DNA of 64,000 nucleotides from Edaphochlamys debaryana (lineage: Eukaryota; Chlorophyta; Chlorophyceae; Chlamydomonadales): contig JAEHOE010000010.1 in the NCBI GenBank assembly GCA_016858145.1, positions 1,550,001 through 1,614,000 of the forward strand. Reading direction: 5' to 3'. Below the pieces are notes generated by a model that worked only from the letters and a program-made list of their open reading frames with translations, had not been told where the DNA came from and did not search any database. Shown here piece by piece: positions 27,101 through 38,201 of the stretch. A program made the translations under genes and the position numbers. The stretch's first letter is position 1. Every line of letters begins with the position of its first letter.

Positions 27101-28796
27101 GAAGCACGAAATCACACCGTCAAGAAAGCCACGAGGCGCTGTACCAGCCGCCATTGCCGCTGAGAACACGGCTGCTAGGATGCTCGAGAACTGCCCGCTA
27201 TATGCCTTGTACAGCTCCATGGGGATGCCGTCCGCGCCGGGGGCTTTGCCTTGCGGGGCGGCGGAGATGGCCGCTGCCACCTCCGTCGCAGTCACCGTCG
27301 GCTCCCCCATCTTGGTGACTGACTCCTCAGGGCAGTTGAGCGCTGCCTCCCGAAGCGCCTGGAGCACCTGTGCACGGGCGGTATGGTCAACTGGGCTGGG
27401 TGTGCTGACTCGCTGCCAGAAGCGGGCTACGCTGTATGCCATCTCGCGGGGGGTGGAGGTGAGGGTCCCGTCAGCTCGACGGAGTGCGCAGATTCGGCGG
27501 CAGGCGGCTGGTGGTCGCAGAAGGCGGGAGAGGAGGGGTGAAGGTCGTTCGCCTGCATGGATCCAGGTGTGGCGAGTCTTCCGAGCTGCCCGTGCTGAGG
27601 CCCGGCATGCCGCCCTGGCTGCTGCGCTCCTTGCCGCAACCGCCTGCGCAGCTGCGGCTTCGTCGCCTGCCTCCACTGCCGCCATGGCGGCTTCGGCTGA
27701 CTGTGCGGCTGTCTGTTCTGCTGCTGTAGCGCTGACGGAGCGCTGCTGTGCTATCTGGTTGAGCGCCCGCAGTTCCCTATTAATGCCTGCCTTCACCGCT
27801 GGCCACCAGGAGAGCACCTGTCGGCTGTCCGTTGGCATCGAGGCACGCTGGGAGTCAATCCATTCGCAGAAGCTCTCGCGCAAGTCGGTGAAGTCAAGGA
27901 AATGCATCCTGACCCTCGGCAACCCTTTGCCCGGGGGCTGGGCGGCGGGGGATGGTGAGAGGCGTAGCAGCACAAGTCGGTGGTCAGCGGGTCTGCCGCA
28001 CTCAATGCGGCACGATGCCACGTTCGCCGCCAGGTCGGAGGAGACGTGAAAGCGGTCCAGGCGGGAGGCTCCAGACGGGTAGAAGAAGGTGAAGCTGCGG
28101 ACGGTTGGGTGGAGGCTGCGGAAAGCGTCCGTAAGCCCTGGGCAGGCGGCGCTGAAGACCCCCGCCGTTGCTGTGTCCTCTCGCCGGCTGTTAGGGCCAG
28201 AGCTGCAGTCGAGTGCTGGGTCCATCACGAAAATGAAAGTCCCCGGCCCACACATGCGTCTCCGCGTTGGCGGCTATTGGTGCTAGCTGCTGTTGGATGA
28301 AGAGCCGCTGCTGTGTTGGTTGTCCTGACGGCAGGTACGTGCTGAGCAGTGTGAAGGAGTGGCCACCCCACTGCACTGGGACCCGCACCGCGCGCCCATC
28401 CTCAGTCGCTGAGTGTGCGCCCGCGACCTGGAGGGCGCCAGACGTGACCAGCGCCGAGCGCACCAGGATGGCTGTTCCCCCCGCTGCGCCGCCATTGTCC
28501 CCCAGCTGCGCTGGCCCCCAGAAGGCCAGCCAGCCACTCAGCCGCAGAGTGTTGCTTATTGCTTGTATTTGAGTTTCCACACCCGAGATCAGAGCCGCTG
28601 TGACTCTGGTCTCTTGGAGGCAGACCACGTCTAGCCGTTGCTGTGCCCAGAGCCTGAGGTACGCCGACAGGCGCGGTTGGTCCAGGGACTCAGTGCCTGA
28701 GGTAAGCCCGCGTACGTTAAGCGAGCCCACCCGAAGCGGATCACTGGGCTTGGTGGCTGGCCGGCGCCGAGCTGTGCGCGCCTGCCACCACGGCAT
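24113..28796 (-). pseudogene. LINE ORF2: APE endonuclease plus reverse transcriptase, one frameshift
   Basis: The endonuclease half reads from 28796 (GSLNVRGL, CLQETRV, VWAGDF) but its frame fails at about 28220 within the GDFxF motif. The frame open from 28255 continues the same domain (SRLDRFHVS, ADHRLVLL) and then the reverse transcriptase: GKAPGADGIPMELYK, NYRPITLLDTDYR, AFLDFHKAYD, GVRQGCPLAP and the catalytic QYADDY. About 1380 residues stay open after the shift. A Pro-rich minisatellite (25976-26440) interrupts the region after YADD. The C-terminus has a Cys/His cluster (CPC then HH and C) as in many LINEs. Except for the one frameshift the catalytic residues look intact. Confidence 0.82.
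25976..26440 (-). repeat. 24-nt in-frame minisatellite in the LINE reverse transcriptase
   Basis: About a dozen 24-nt units, plus degenerate flanking units, encode the octapeptide PPAPPPGL in the ORF2 frame. The array sits between the catalytic YADD block and the thumb region. Its length is a multiple of 3, so ORF2 stays open. Confidence 0.9.
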
Positions 28797-30392
28797 CCGT
28801 TAGACGTTGGTCATGTTTATTTACTGGCCCTCGGCGTGGGCCCCCGGCGGCGCCAGGGCTGCGGGGCTGCCGCTGCCGCCGCCGCTGCCGCCGCCGTCGC
28901 TGCCGCCCGCCAGGCCCTCTCCGCCAGCCTCCGAGTCGTGCTCCATGCCCGACTCCCCGCTCCCGCGGATCTCCCCCTCCTCCTCCGACCCCTCGTCCAT
29001 CACGAGAGCCGCCACCGCTTCGGCGGACTCCCGTGCCGGGTCGGCCGTCAGCCTCTTGGGCGGCCGCCCCTCCGGCGTGCCAGCCGCTGACTCGGGCCGC
29101 CCCCTCGCACCCCCGACGCGTTTGCGGCAGAGGGCTGGCCTGCCGGCCGGGCCCCGTCACCCCTCCCTGCGGGCTCTGGCTCGTGCTGCCGGCGGGGGCG
29201 GGGGCAGTGGGGGCCTCCACCGCCTGCGCCGCCTTCCGCTCGCGCTCGCGCTGCAGCTGCGCCTGCGCCTGCGCCTTCTGCAGCTGGGCCGCCTTGTGCG
29301 CCTGCGCCGCCTTGGCGTCCTCCTCCGCCTTGGCCGCCTTGGCCGCGGCCGCCGCCGCCACCGCCTTCCGCTGCTCCTCCGCCGCCGCCTTGCGCTGCTG
29401 CTCCTCCGCCGCCGCCTTGCGCTGCTCCTCCTCCGCCGCCGCCTTGCGCTGCTGCTCCTCCGCCGCCGCCTTGCGCTGCTGCTCCGCTGCGGCCGCCTTG
29501 CGCTGCTGCTCCTCCGCCGCAGCCTTGCGCTGCTGCTCCGCCGCAGCCTTCACTGCCTCGGCGGCCGCGGCCTTGGCCTTGGCCACCGCCTCCTCCGCCT
29601 CCTTCGTCCGCGTGGCCGCCGCTTCCTTGTGGCGGCCGTACGCCTCGTCGTCGAAGATGGATGCCAGCAGGCTGAAGGCAACCTCCTCTCCGTCCATCAC
29701 CTCCAGCAGCTGGGGGGTGCCCGGCTTGCCGTCCCGCAGGGCTCCCGGCAGCGGCGTGTCCGCCGGGAGCGTCACCAGCATGCGGTCCAGTACCGCCGTC
29801 TGGGAGTTGTACTCATAGTAGCGCTGGGCGTGCGAGACCTCAGCCACGCCCAGAGCGTTGCAGACGAGGGCGTAGTGCAGCTCCATGCTGAGCTCCGCCG
29901 GTAGTCCGCTGACGTCCACCCAGACGGGCTGCGGTTTGAGCGGCCTGTTGCTCACTCTTACCAGCCATGCGGATTCTTTGAAGCCCGGGACCGCGGGCAC
30001 CCGCAGGTAGCTTCGCTCATCGAGCCTCTCCTTCAGTTTCTCCACCCGATCGCTGCTCATCATGTAGTCGAGGGTTACACGTACCCTTGGCAGCCTTCCG
30101 TTGGGGCCGCCAAAGCCCGCGCCGTCCAGTTTCACTCCGCGGACCATGCCAAAGGTCTCCAGGTCCGGTGCCTCTCTTTCATCGCTAGCTGAACCGCGAC
30201 GCGCATGTGCTTGGAAATGTCTGATGTGAGCGTGTATTTGGAGTACCCGGTGATGATGGCTGTGGCCGAGACTGCGTGGAGCCCTTTGGTGCGCGCTGTG
30301 GGCAGCGCGCCCTTGATTTTAGGATCAAGGGCGACTCTGACCGCCGGTGGGCGGTCGCGCCGGCCGCCACCGGTCACACCGGTAGCGGCCAT
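28741..30392 (-). pseudogene. LINE ORF1 (gag-like, coiled coil), frameshifted
   Basis: RNA-binding/chaperone ORF of the LINE, broken into frames. Frame 1 runs 30392-30132. After a shift near 30170 the main frame continues in 30147-28741: a folded N-terminal part (about 130 aa), then a long Ala/Glu/Gln/Lys repeat (EEQQRKAAA type) that should form a coiled coil. Downstream of about 29140 the main frame becomes Gly/Arg junk, while a sister frame ending near 28819 reads sensibly (RGRPESAAGTPEGRPPKRL, then an acidic tail). This indicates a second frameshift. No zinc knuckle is visible. Confidence 0.7.
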
Positions 30393-30430
30393 TTGCTAGA
30401 TACAGCGGCTCAGGAGGGTAGGGGGACCGT

Positions 30431-30703
30431 CTATGTGACTATGTGACTATGTGACAATGTGACAGGGGCAGGGGCAGGGGCAGGGGCAGGGGCAGGGGCA
30501 GGGGCAGGGGCAGGGGCAGGGGCAGGGGCAGGGGCAGGGGCAGGGGCAGGGGCAGGGGCAGGGGCAGGGGCAGGGGCAGGGGCAGGGGCAGGGGCAGGGG
30601 CAGGGGCAGGGGCAGGGGCAGGGGCAGGGGCAGGGGCAGGGGCAGGGGCAGGGGCAGGGGCAGGGGCAGGGGCAGGGGCAGGGGCAGGGGCAGGGGCAGG
30701 GGC
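30431..30703. repeat. CAGGGG hexanucleotide satellite with GTGACTAT lead-in
   Basis: After three imperfect copies of TGTGACTA, about 40 uninterrupted copies of the 6-mer CAGGGG run to about 30700. All reading frames through it are open simple dipeptides (AG, PA or PC repeats) and are not genes. Confidence 0.97.
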
Positions 30704-32261
30704 TACAAAATGCTGTGAAATGGTGTGAGTTGCGCGCTGGGTCGGACTCAACGCGGGGCCCTCGCAGAAGAGTCGGACTCGGCAGCCCGGGGTTCAGGCC
30801 ATGCAGCAGGCAGCCCAGTTGGAAGATCCGGAGGGGGCAGGAGGGGAGCGTGTGAGGGGACTGGCGGTGGCAACTCGTGAAGAGACCCACGTTTCTGGAG
30901 GCGAGGGGAGGTCGAGCGGAAGTGCCTTTCGGTTGCTGTCGTCGCATGAGTCCCCCCCCCGCAGGAGCTGTCGAGCCAGGCGTTACAGTATGCCCCACAC
31001 AGGCTCGCAGCGCTCCGGCCTCCCCGGCCGAAACGCCCAGGGCCCAGCCCCTGCTGCCCCTCTCATGCACCTGCCGCTGTGCGCAGCGCCGTTCGTGCCA
31101 TTACGGCAGGCTCTCCCTCTTCCATCGCTACCCTCGCGGCCCGTCCCGCCGACCTCGCCCACCAGGCTGCCTGCACTGCCTTCGCTCCGCCACTCAGTCC
31201 AGCGTTTACTCGAGCTCATTCCCCAGGCCCCGCGCAGTATCCAATGCCCCCCGCCCCTTCGCTCCAAGCTCGCAGTCCAGCCAAGGCTTCCTTTCCCAAC
31301 TGCTCTCCACGGGCCCCCGCACCTCGCCTGCCGGGTCCACACATTCGCACACATGCGAGCGCCCCTCGGCCAATGCTGCTCAAACCGCACAACGCAGCAA
31401 CGCCGCCGCCGGCTCGCTCCACAAGCCACTCAGGGCCATTCCCACTTGCGTGCCGCATTTAAGGGTGTGCTAGGATGTCCTATCCCCTCAGCAGTCAAGT
31501 CATTGGCATGTGCATAGCAACGCGCAGTCTAGCGCTACCTCCAAGACGGGAAGAGCAAAACGCTTGGCCAAGGGTCCCCACGCAGAGGGAGAGGCTACTT
31601 TTGACCCGGCCCCTAAATGGCAGGCGCAGTGTATGAACTCTAACAACTACGTAACAATTCGGCATGGAAAGGGGCAGGTGGACCCAAAACCCTGCCCGCG
31701 ACGGCACAGCACGTGCCTTTATTGGCCTCCCCGCCAGCGCGGTTGACCCATTCGCTGACATCTTCGGGTGCCTGCCACAGTGCCAATCCTGCCATCGGAC
31801 CCAGAAACGTCACACCCCCAGAGTCGGGAAAGACGGCCGCGTGCCCTCATTCCGCCCTCTATTCGGGCAACCCCCCCTCTGCGCACGTCAATGCAAACCG
31901 CACCCCTTCCTATCTGTCTGACTCGACACGTCGGTCGCGCGAGGTGTGCATGGCAGTAGCTCACTACCGCCCTCAACTGGCCCCATGAACGCTCCGAGCA
32001 CCCCCTCCCCCTCCCCCCACCTCCTGCTCCCGGCCCGCCGCCGGCAGGCGACCTATCTCACCGCCGCCACCACCACTACGATCGGCACCCGGCACCAGGC
32101 CTAGCGCTGCGCCCAGCTCCCGTTGTGCCCTTCGCCGCACCCCCCCTTGCGCAGAGCCACCCTTCTGGGAATCTGGGGCCATTCAAGGGCCACCTCGCAC
32201 AGGGCCGCTGGCTAGGCGACCGCCGGCGGGGTAGCTGGCCCTCACTCACCCCCCGGCGCCC
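30704..32261. other. Intergenic and 3' UTR of the SPA1-like gene
   Basis: About 1.55 kb with lower GC than the flanking genes. Open frames up to 238 aa (30801-31517) are Pro/Ser/Arg-rich, differ on each strand and show no motif. The right part must contain the 3' UTR of the minus-strand gene ending at 32262. No gene is supported. Confidence 0.45.
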
Positions 32262-35200
32262 TCAGCTGAGCGTGAACAGCCGGATCGCGCCGACCGAGTT
32301 GGCTGCAAGCAGCAGGTTGCTACGCCTGCTCCAACACACGCTCGAGACAAAGTGGCCGGCAGCGGACGCCGCCGTCGCGCCGCCGCCACCCGCCCCGTCG
32401 GCGCCGCTGCCGCCGCCGGCCGCCGATGCCAGCGCGCCGCCGCCGTCGGGATCGTGGGCGTCGAAGTCGTACGATGCCACGGGCATCGGCATGGCCGAGT
32501 GGTAACAGAAAACGCGGTTGGTTTCGGAGCCGCAGCAGATGTAACCGTCGCCCGAAACCGAAAGGCCCGTGAAGTTACGCTCGTTGGTGTGGCCCCGGAA
32601 CGTCTGCACGCACACGGGCAGCCCGTCGGGCCCAAGACGGTCCAAATGCCACAGCCGGAGCGTGTTGTCGGTTGACGCCGAGACGAGTTGGTTGGGCCCG
32701 AGGAACCGCACGTACGACACCGCGCGCGTGTGGCCCGGCAGCACGTGTACGGCGCGTGACGTGTTGCGCAGGTCGTACAGGAAGATGCGGTAGTTGGCGG
32801 CGCCCGCCGCGAAGATGTGCGGCGAGTTGGGCGAGAACTGGACGGAGCAGACGTTGGCGCGGAGGTCGATGGTGGCCGCCGAGGCCTCCTGCGACAAGGC
32901 CCAGCCAAAACACACATCCAGTAACATACCGGTACACAAGCGATAGAAGGGCGCGCCATAGCCTCGCGCGCTGGATACGGCCGGGCAACCAAGTCAAGGG
33001 GCGCTGGGACAAAGAGGACGGCAGAGGGCAAGCAGGCAGGCAGGCGGCAGGCTGTGGGGGCTGCAGGGCCGCAGCCAGGCTGCGGCGAGGCCCCTGCGTG
33101 CGTCCATCTGTCCCTGCGCTGCCCCACCCCCACCCCCACCCCCACCCCCACCTGCTGTATGGACCATAGCTTGACCAGGCCGTCGTCGCCTCCCGAGATG
33201 AGGCGCGCGGGGTCGGCCTGGCCGGGGGGTGGAGGGGCAGAGGCAGGGGCAGGCACGCAGGCAGATGAAGACCAGGCTCGGGAAGGGCAGCGGGTCAGTC
33301 TAAACCGCCGCAGCCCAGGCGCAGCCGCCAGGCTTCCGAGACCCCGCGCCACCCCAACTGCACACCGCACGCTTCCCCACCCCACCTGCGAGAAGTCTAT
33401 GCTCCACACGCGCTTGCGGTGCTCCTCGAACGCCAGCAGCTCCGTGTTGGCGTTGGCGTCCCACAGCGCCACCACGCCCTACGGGACCGGGGGCCGGAGG
33501 GGCGACAGCGGCAGCCAAAGGTCAGCTCAAACCCGCAAGGTTTCAGTAGAAACATACTAAATAGGGCCCCTGTTTGCCTCAGCACTAATAGCCCTCCTTC
33601 CGCGCATAGCCCCCGCCTGCCGTACCTCGTAGTCGGCCGAGGCCAGATGGCCCTTGATGTAACCGCTCCACGTGACCGAGCTGAGCCGAGATCGCGACGA
33701 GATCTCCAGCACCGGGTAGTGCGCGCCAACCGTCGGCCGCAGTACGGCGTCCTTCTCGAAGATCTTGATCCGCTTACTAACGCCCGCCACGGCGAAGAAC
33801 TCGTCATCGCGGTCAAAGGCGGCGCCCGCTACCATGTGGGCGGCGGAGGGGGGGTCGCCTGTGCGGGTTTCGGGTAGCGAGGCAGTGGGGGTTTCTGAGG
33901 TGCGAGGGCGGTGCCGGTACGTACGCACGCAGGGGTCATGACGGGGCTCCCCGGGCGCGTATGAGGTCACGCAGAGGTCGTGGCGGGGCTGTCCACGGGG
34001 TGCGGTCAGCTGCGCGCTTACAGAAGTACAAGGGGCAACGGGCTGCGGTAACATGGTGCCATGCCCAGAACACGCACCGTATCGGAGCGACGCGACGGGG
34101 TTGAGCTGCGTAAAGGTGGCGAAGGCAGAGAGGTCCTCAGCGAATCGGAGCAGGGGCTCGGGCATGCCGCCGGCGTCGCCGTGGCGCCGCGGCCCCGGCA
34201 CGGGCGACGCAGCATGCACACCATGCGCAGCGGCGTGCGCTGCGTTGGCGGCGGCGCTGGCGGCGGCGGCCGCGAGCAGCGGCGTGAAGGAGGGCTCGCG
34301 CGAGAGCGAGGCGCGGGGCGAGAGCGGCGTGCCGCCGGCCGCGGCGGCGCCGCCAGCGGCGGCGGCGGCGGGCGGCAGGCCGCGCCGTTCGATGAAAACC
34401 GACTCAAGGGCTTCGTACTTGGATGCGATACGAACCCACTTGCTCTGTGCCGCCTGGTGTTGTTCCATCCAGGCTGGGCTGGTCATGACGGCGGCGGCCG
34501 CCTCCGCCTCCTCGTCGTGCGTCGACGGCGGCAGCAGCGGCACGACGGCGGCGGTGGCGTTCGCGGCGGCGGCGGCGACATTCTCCGCGGCCTCGGCCTC
34601 GGCGGCGGCGGCCGCCTCCGCCTTCGCGCCGTCGGCGGCGCCGTTGGCGGGCCGCAACGGCGGCAGCGGGGGCAGCGGCGGCGGCAGCGGCACGGCGGCG
34701 GTGGCGGCGGCGGCGGCGGCGGCTCGGAGCTGGCGCTTGGCGGCGCGTGACTGATGCATGTACTGCAGATACGCCTCGACCATCTGGTGATCCGCGCCGA
34801 GGAACGCCGCTTCGGCTTCCATCTGGGCGAGCTCCGTCAGCTTCCGCTTACGTAACGTCCTCAGGAAGTCCAACAGTACGACAGCATCCACGGGCATGTG
34901 TGCCGTACCACCGATGCTGCCGTGACTCGTCGTAGGCACGGCCGTGCCAGCGGTGGCCGTCGACGGCGCAGGCCCCGCGGCGGCCTTGGCGGAGGGGTCG
35001 GCGAAGGTCGCCGCCGCCGCCGTGCCTGCCGCTACAGCGCCGCCGCCACCGCCAGCGGCGGCGGCAGGCGCGGGCATGACAGGCGCCCCAGTGCTACCCT
35101 GCGCTAACCGATGCTGAGGCCGGGCCGGCGGCCGGGCCTTATCCGCCGGCCCCCCGGGCGCTGCGGCCGCCGCCGCAGCGACGCGCCGCCCGGCCGCGGC

Positions 35201-35929
35201 GGCGGAGCCGCCGCCACCCCCGCCGGCCTCGGCTTGCCCTGCCGCCTTGGCCGCGGCGGCGCCAGCCGGCGCGGCGGCGGCGCCGTTGGCGGCGCCGTTG
35301 CGGGCCGGGTCGCGGTTTCGGAGCGAGGCGCACGTGGCCCTGAACATGGCGGAGCCCAACAGCTCGGAGAGCGCGGGGCGGCAGGCGGGCTGCGGGTGCA
35401 GCAGGGCCGCCGCGAAGGCGGCCTCCTTGGGCTGCTGCCGGGACAGGGAGGCGGGCAGCACGCGCTGCCTCGCGTCCTGGGGGCCGCACACGGCAGGGTG
35501 CGGGGTGGGGGCCGATGCGCGAGCGCGTGAGCGGCAGGGCCGGAGACCACAGAAGCAGCAGGCCAAGCAGGCACGGAACACCCGAGTGGCGGCGTGCTGC
35601 CGGTCAGCCACTGGTTGCCAGCGGCACCCATAGGACCAGAAGCAAGCAAGACACGGGGCGCCTGAGCCCTGGTCCCCCCTGCATGGACCCTCCCTCCCGG
35701 CCTCCCGCGACTCACCCGCAGCAGCGCCGCCCGGGCCTGGGGGCTGGGCGAGGCCACGAATAGCTCCAGGAACAGCAGCCCGAGGGAGAACATGTCGGAA
35801 GCTGACGTGGCAGGCTCGCCCGCCTCCTCCTCCGGGCTGCGGTACAGCGCCTCCTCCTCCGCGTCCTCCGCCGGCGGCGGCCCCGCTGCGCCGCCGGCCG
35901 GGCCCTCCGCCGCTGGCAGCGCGTCAGGC

Positions 35930-35961
<32 letters not shown>

Positions 35962-36547
35962 GGGTGCGGGTGCGGGGGGTGATCCCGCTGGGCGCGCAGC
36001 AGCGCCCTCCGCCGAGCCGCCGTCGCTGCCCTCCGAACCCACACGCCGCTTCTTCCGCGCCTCGCCGTTACGCGGGGACCGCGACCCAGATCCCGCACCC
36101 GCGGCCGCCGCCGCCGCCGCTGCCGCCGCGCCGGCGGCCGGGCTGGCGGCGAAGGCCACCCGGCCGTTGCTGTAGAGCACCAGGCGGCTGGGGCGCAGGT
36201 TGCAGGAGCGGCTGGATCCGGATCCGTGCGTGTTTTGGTACGACTCCAGAAGCAACAGCACCTCACAGAAGATCCAGAACGACTCCTTGGGCTGCACCGC
36301 CCGGCTGGGCCGCCGCAGCCACTTGAGCAGGTTGACACGAGGCGACCCGGAGCCCCCGCCAGCCCCCGCTCCCGGCCCCCCTGCCGCCACTGGCGTCCCT
36401 GCCCCTGCGGCCAGCGCAGGCCCCGCCGCGGGTCCCAATGCTCCGGCTCCGACCCCCGCTCCGTCCGCCCCCGCGTTCGGAGCCGTGGGCCCAGACCCGG
36501 GCCCCGCCGCCGCCGCCCGGTCCGAGGCCCGAGCAGCCGCGGTCGTG

Positions 36548-36581
<34 letters not shown>

Positions 36582-38201
36582 CGTCCTCCGTCAGGGCGAC
36601 CGTCCGGCCCAGCCCGAGCCCGACGGTGCCGCCGCCGACTCCGTCGGCGCCGTGCTCGCCGCCCGCCCCCGCCCCCGCGGTGGTGCTCGCCGCCAGGGCC
36701 GCCGCACGCATCATGTCCCGTGCGATCTGGGGTGGCAGTACGGACTGCAGCTGGGAGCCCAGGGCCAGGCCCAGGCTCAGCAGCCCCGCGCCGCCGGGCG
36801 CCGCCCCCGCCCGGGGCCCCGCGGCCCCCGCCGCGGCCCCGGCCGCTGCGCCCGCGCCGTTGGCCGCCCCGCCCGGCGCTGAGCCGGGGGGCCCTCCAGC
36901 GGCCCCTGGTTGGGAGGAGCCCGACTCGGGAGCAGCCTGGGTCAGCATGGGGGGCAGAGGGGAGGCGAGGGAGTAAGACATGGGCTGGGCACGTGGGTGG
37001 CGTGGAGGGGGAGCAACGGCCACGCCCCGGCACATGCCCCCGCCATCAGGTGCACACGCTGGCACAGATACCAGGCCTGGCGCTGGGCCCATGGCCCCAG
37101 ACCGCCCCCCCACACCGCCCAACCACCAGCGCCTCACATCGCCTGCTCCGGACGCGGGCTGCGCCGATGAGGACGCCGCGTGGAACCGCTTCATCACGTG
37201 CGTCCAGATGTTCTGCACCTCCTTGCGAGTCACGGGCTTGACCTGCGCGCCGGGAGAAGGAGACCAACGGAGGTACGCAACGGAGGTAACTACGTTGCAA
37301 TGGGCTGGGTAGATCCCGCTGCCTGACAAGTTAACCCCGCAGAGTAGCAAGCTCAGGCCAGGCCCGGGGACTGGGTGCTCATGCTGGCGTTAGGGGGGGC
37401 AGACCCGAGCCAACGGTCCCAACCGTCGCCGGTACGGCAGCTGTGAGCTCACCAGGTACTCCTCAGCACCGCCCAGCAGCGCCGCGCACATGGTCTCCTG
37501 CGCCTCGCTGGCAGACATCACTGTACGACAGTACGGACACGGGTGTGTGTTTACGTGATGGGGAGGTCAGGGGGGTGGGGCGTGGCGGAGGTAGTTGAGC
37601 CGTCGGGAGTCCCCAACTGGAGCGCTATTGCGATACGCCGGGGCAGCAGAACCTTAGACTCACTGATGACGGGCACGTTGGACAGGTGCTGATGACCGCG
37701 CACGTAGCGCAAGAGCTCCAGGCCGCCCACGTCCGGCATCATCACATCCTGCACGAAAGCAGGAACAACGCACCCTCGGGATGTCAGGTTAGCCCAAGCG
37801 GAGGGAACCGGGGCGGAAGAGGTCCCCTGAGCAGCCCTCTGGCGGAGGTCGTGTGGCCGGTACCGCCCCGGGTGTCTGGGGCCAGACCATGACACACGAT
37901 TTAGGCCTCACCGTGAGAATTAGCTGGAACGCGCCCGGTCCTGCTTTAGACAAGACGTCCAATGCTTGGGTGCCGCTCTCGGCAATGGTCACTGCGGGGG
38001 AGGGCCGACGGTAATTTGCGTGGACGCGAAGACGACTGGTCTGGGACCACCTCGCGTACCTTTGTACTTGCACGTCCGCAGCAAGTTGCCCACAACCAAT
38101 CGCGTGAGGCGCTCGTCGTCCACGAGCAAGACGTGGATGTCGCTCGGGTTCAACGCGCTCAGGGCCATGGCCGGGCCCCCGTCGGCCACGACCGCGGCCA
38201 T
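32262..38201 (-). CDS. SPA1: SPA1-like protein with N-terminal response-regulator receiver domain (receiver - pseudokinase - WD40)
   Basis: Homologue of plant SPA proteins, COP1 partners in CUL4-DDB1 ubiquitin ligases that repress light responses. Exons in gene order: 38060-38201, 37912-37991, 37664-37748, 37453-37520, 37138-37242, 35716-36936, 34078-35476, 33626-33828, 33386-33478, 33152-33217, 32262-32888; about 1362 aa, phases all consistent. Residues ~20-150 are a receiver domain: acidic pair in LLVDDE, phospho-acceptor Asp in LTDVMMPD, Lys in VKPV, ending NIWTHVMKRFH as in pseudo-response regulators. Residues ~270-600 are a degenerate kinase: VNLLKWL, CNLRPSRLVLYSNG (no HRD), SDMFSLGLLFLELF and KEAAFAAALLHPQPACRPALSELL. 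A helical Ala-rich linker (FLRTLRKRKLTELAQ) follows. Residues ~1035-1362 are WD40 repeats (AGVSKRIKIFE, ASADYE, ASTDNTLRLW, FRGHTNERNF, CGSETN) closely resembling COP1/SPA. There is no RING finger, which argues for SPA rather than COP1. Exon 5 joins the receiver to the linker in frame. Confidence 0.9.

Larger units (their letters stand above)
23833..30400 (-). mobile_element. Non-LTR retrotransposon (LINE, APE-endonuclease type, L1-like)
   Basis: Element on the minus strand with a 5' region near 30400, ORF1 (30392 to about 28819), ORF2 (28796 to 24113) and a 3' UTR of about 280 bp. ORF2 encodes an apurinic-type endonuclease followed by a reverse transcriptase, as in L1-like LINEs. The order, the overlap of ORF1 and ORF2, and the absence of LTRs support this. 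Exact ends and target-site duplications could not be fixed. The 5' end adjoins a GTGACTAT/CAGGGG satellite; the 3' end adjoins the duplicated AP2 5' block. At least three apparent frameshifts suggest this copy is inactive. Confidence 0.85.

Noticed and set aside
30459..31070. Long open frames (Ala-Gly, Pro-Ala, Pro-Cys dipeptide proteins) through the CAGGGG array
   Set aside because: A 6-nt repeat without stop codons is open in every frame on both strands. There is no domain, start context or intron structure.
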